From Aliisedimentitalea scapharcae (lineage in GTDB: Bacteria > Pseudomonadota > Alphaproteobacteria > Rhodobacterales > Rhodobacteraceae), in the NCBI RefSeq assembly GCF_045277565.1, contig NZ_CP123584.1, positions 1,922,001 to 1,986,000 on the forward strand: DNA of 64,000 bases. Direction: 5' to 3'. Below the pieces are notes generated by a model. That model worked only from the letters and a program-made list of their open reading frames with translations. It was not told where the DNA came from and searched no databases. Numbering within the stretch: the stretch's first letter is position 1; every line of letters begins with the position of its first letter. The translations under genes were made by a program, and so were the position numbers. This document shows, piece after piece, positions 61,904 to 64,000 of this stretch.

Positions 61904-62653
61904 ATGGACCCCATTGTGCAGGAACGTATCCCCTATGACGTGTCAGGCAGCCACAGGCTGCCGGGCGTGCGTCCGCTGTCTATGGATCAGGTGATCGTGC
62001 GCGATGAGGCCTTTGTCGGACAGATGGCGGAACGCGACAGGGTGCTGCAAACGCGTCGACACGATGTCGTGGCGCTGCAGGATGGGGCCAAGGCGGCAGC
62101 CGATGAGCTGTTGGATCTGGTGTTGAACCTGGCCTATCCCGCACAGGCAGGGGCCGCGGTGGTGCGTCGACCAGATACCAAATCCGTATCAATTGACCGG
62201 ACGGACCCATTGGGAACGGTTGGCCGGTTGGTTCAGGAGGATTTCTGCATCTTGCAAAAACAGGGGGATGAACACGTTCTGACGGGGGCGGTTTTGTGTT
62301 TTCCTGCAAGCTGGATGTTGGCGGAAAAGATTGGCCGCCCTTTGACGGATATCCACATGCCTGTCGATGGCTATGACCCCGGCGTTGCCACGCGTGTGCA
62401 ACGGCTGTTTGACGGGGTGCAGCCAGGGCGGCCCATGTGGCGGTATAACGTGCTGCGCTACAATGATCCGGATTTGCATCAGCCCCGCAGCCAATACGCA
62501 AAGCGCGGCGATCAATCCGACAAGAATGCAAAATATATCCGCAGTGAACGGCAGGTCATTCTGAGGCTCCTCGAAACACGGGCGGTGGTTTTCTGCATCC
62601 ACACCTTTGTCGTGTCCAGCTGTGCCGGGGATTATTCGACCATTCCCGGCTGA
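61904..62653 (+). CDS. DUF3445 (heme-dependent oxidative N-demethylase family) protein
   Basis: 249 residues. Characteristic stretches are RTDPLGTVGRLVQEDFCIL, VLCFPASWMLAEKIGRPL, IHMPVDGYDPG and VWR-like MWRYNVLRYNDPDLHQP, ending RSERQVILRLLETRAVVFCI. This is the DUF3445/HODM family; in methylamine-using bacteria a member is part of dimethylamine monooxygenase (Dmm). No dmm partners are adjacent, so the amine substrate is open. ATG 61904 has GGAG upstream. Confidence 0.85.
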   Translation: MDPIVQERIPYDVSGSHRLPGVRPLSMDQVIVRDEAFVGQMAERDRVLQTRRHDVVALQDGAKAAADELLDLVLNLAYPAQAGAAVVRRPDTKSVSIDRTDPLGTVGRLVQEDFCILQKQGDEHVLTGAVLCFPASWMLAEKIGRPLTDIHMPVDGYDPGVATRVQRLFDGVQPGRPMWRYNVLRYNDPDLHQPRSQYAKRGDQSDKNAKYIRSERQVILRLLETRAVVFCIHTFVVSSCAGDYSTIPG

Positions 62654-62737
62654 GCTCGCGTAGAGGACAGACGATATGCGCCCACCGAACTTGCGAATTT
62701 GCAATTTCGGTGGGTAGAAATCGTTGTTTGCTTTGCA

Positions 62738-63604
62738 TCAGGGCAGGTAGTTGACCACACTGGCCAGCGCGCCCGAGCTTTGTAGCATCACCAGCAGGCC
62801 GGTCAGCGACAGAACATGGGTGTTCAGGCGGAAATCTTCGCCCCTGACCAGATTGACAGCGGCCAGCGAAACCGCAACCGGTGCAGAGAGGAACACGACC
62901 ATACCCGTCATTCCCCAGGTTGCGAGCCTGCGAATGTCGCTCGCGGCCTCTTCCTGGTCCGGAGACAATTCGGTCGGATGGGGGCCGACCCGAAAGGCCA
63001 GTGCCAGAGTTTCCTCCTGGGTGAGGTCGATCAACCCGACTTCACCGCTATGCGGAACCTGACCCAGAATGGTGTCATAATGTTCCATCAGGTCGGGCGC
63101 AGTTTCATCCACATCTGCAAAACGCTGACCGTGCTGGTCCAAGATCTCCTGGCGACCACGGACACGGCGCGGCGAAATATGGGAGAACGCTCCCAGAAAC
63201 TCATCGATTGGCAGCGCCGTGTCCGGGTCCATCCATTCGACCTGTTCGGCGTCGCAGATGTCAACCATGCGATACAGCAGCACGACCATCATCAATTCGG
63301 TGATATCGCGATCTTCGCGCCCCGGAAGGACCGGGGTGAATTCGATAGCGATCCTTTGGATCTGGTCTTCATAAGAAGGAACTGCCTGCCCGCAGTTCAT
63401 GTTTCCAAGGTCCTCAAGTTCGAGGTTGACCTTGTATTGGCTCGTCAGAACGACGGCTGTCTTGCCGCCTTGGATAGTCTGGCGTTCGACCGGGTGTCCA
63501 TAATCTTCTAGAGTTGCCGACACGATCCTGCTGAATTGGTCCAGCGGGTTTTCTGCGTAACCATAGAATACTAGTCCACCGTGATATCTGCCTGTAGTGG
63601 TCAC
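62738..63604 (-). CDS. Membrane-anchored hypothetical protein
   Basis: 288 residues, unrecognised. The N-terminal ~200 are soluble and acidic (GGLVFYGYAENPLDQFSRIV, 20; EFTPVLPGREDRDITELMM), suggesting an alpha/beta domain. The C-terminal ~70 contain two helices (MTGMVVFLSAPVAVSLAAV; VLSLTGLLVMLQSSGALA). GGAGGACGTC precedes ATG 63604. No signal peptide, so the domain faces the cytoplasm. Confidence 0.7.
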   Translation of the reverse strand: MTTTGRYHGGLVFYGYAENPLDQFSRIVSATLEDYGHPVERQTIQGGKTAVVLTSQYKVNLELEDLGNMNCGQAVPSYEDQIQRIAIEFTPVLPGREDRDITELMMVVLLYRMVDICDAEQVEWMDPDTALPIDEFLGAFSHISPRRVRGRQEILDQHGQRFADVDETAPDLMEHYDTILGQVPHSGEVGLIDLTQEETLALAFRVGPHPTELSPDQEEAASDIRRLATWGMTGMVVFLSAPVAVSLAAVNLVRGEDFRLNTHVLSLTGLLVMLQSSGALASVVNYLP

Positions 63605-63870
63605 GATGACGTCCTCCAGTTGCCTTCATTACGGTTAACGCTATGCCGTGAAAGAGATTAAAATGTGACGCAAAACAGAAATTGCAGCGGCACGTATGAT
63701 CTGGGTGACGTTAGGTTCGAAAACTGGATTCCCCTGTGTTTCAAGGCGCATCAGGTAAATTAGTTGTGAAAAATTAAGCTTTGGGGCAAAACCTTGGCGC
63801 GGATTGGTCCGCATTCAGCCACAAAAGGGAAAAAGCGGATTGGATTTCCGCAGACCAGGGGACAATCTGT

Positions 63871-64000
63871 TCAGCGGTCGATCTGGGCTCCCATGATGGC
63901 GATCGCCTTTTGATAGACCGTGGCGGCGTTCCATTCCTTGATCACTCGGAAATTCGGTTCGCCCGGTTGATACCCTTTGCCAGGTCTCCACCCTTTTTTG
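63871..64000 (-). CDS. Lytic murein transglycosylase, C-terminal end only
   Basis: The last 42 residues before TGA (63871-63873): GYQPGEPNFRVIKEWNAATV, then YQKAIAIMGAQIDR. The pattern (FRVI-K-x-W-N-x-(A/S)-x-x-Y...) matches the end of the SLT2/MltB-type transglycosylase domain, which cuts peptidoglycan glycan strands. The main part lies beyond the window. The 266 bp between it and the preceding gene show nothing further. Confidence 0.75.
   Translation of the reverse strand, partial: KKGWRPGKGYQPGEPNFRVIKEWNAATVYQKAIAIMGAQIDR

Overview
The window looks like chromosomal DNA of a marine alphaproteobacterium of the Roseobacter group (Rhodobacteraceae). It has high GC and dense housekeeping genes. 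It also carries group-typical genes: the heterotetrameric sarcosine oxidase operon soxBDAG, a DMSP lyase of the DddP type, exosortase E with its VPEID-CTERM target, and DUF1289, DUF6455 and DUF3445 proteins. I see no rRNA, tRNA, CRISPR array, integrase or transposase. The first and last genes are cut by the window ends.

Region by region. 1-8.7 kb: a truncated GlxA-type regulator, then a LysR regulator and an acyl-CoA-dehydrogenase-fold enzyme whose active-site residues match 3-sulfinopropionyl-CoA desulfinase rather than a dehydrogenase; then dusA, a TauE/SafE permease, a PhyH-like oxygenase, and a reverse-strand block of DUF1289, ruvX and ccmI. 8.8-14.3 kb: soxBDAG, closed by a strong terminator, with a possible small antisense membrane gene between soxB and soxD. 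14.4-15.4 kb: a compact mercury-type cassette (merR, merT, GDCCVxC protein) without merP or merA. 15.5-24.6 kb: an FkbM methyltransferase, sodB, an EamA transporter, a LOG-family protein, a LysM envelope protein, an Atm1-type ABC exporter, and exosortase E facing a tiny tryptophan-rich VPEID-CTERM protein. 24.9-30 kb: an RND pump with its adaptor. 30-35.7 kb: YfgM-like protein, bamB and der (outer-membrane assembly and ribosome maturation), a fatty acid desaturase and a helix-hairpin-helix protein with a histone-H1-like tail.

35.9-46 kb: serS, an AT-richer pentapeptide-repeat membrane protein, yajC-secD-secF, a broken TauE/SafE-like gene, an Mth938/NDUFAF3 homologue, ccmABCDG and a DUF2059 protein. 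46-56 kb: a DOPA-dioxygenase-like protein, acnA, a DUF1223 protein, an LpxL-like acyltransferase, an EamA transporter, a lone fliG, small secreted proteins and purB. 56-64 kb: a DUF6455 protein, a hydrolase-OsmC fusion, a phosphotransferase-fold gene translationally coupled to a Hint-domain protein, dddP divergent from a DUF3445 (HODM) gene, an unrecognised membrane-anchored protein, and the end of a lytic transglycosylase gene.

Two themes stand out. The first is use of marine one-carbon and organosulfur compounds: sarcosine oxidase, DddP, the probable 3SP-CoA desulfinase, TauE/SafE and the DUF3445 protein. The second is envelope biogenesis: Sec, Bam, Ccm, exosortase, LpxL and LysM. The items most worth following up are the exosortase E/tryptophan-rich peptide pair, the kinase-fold/Hint pair, the desulfinase-type active site, and the stripped-down mer cassette.
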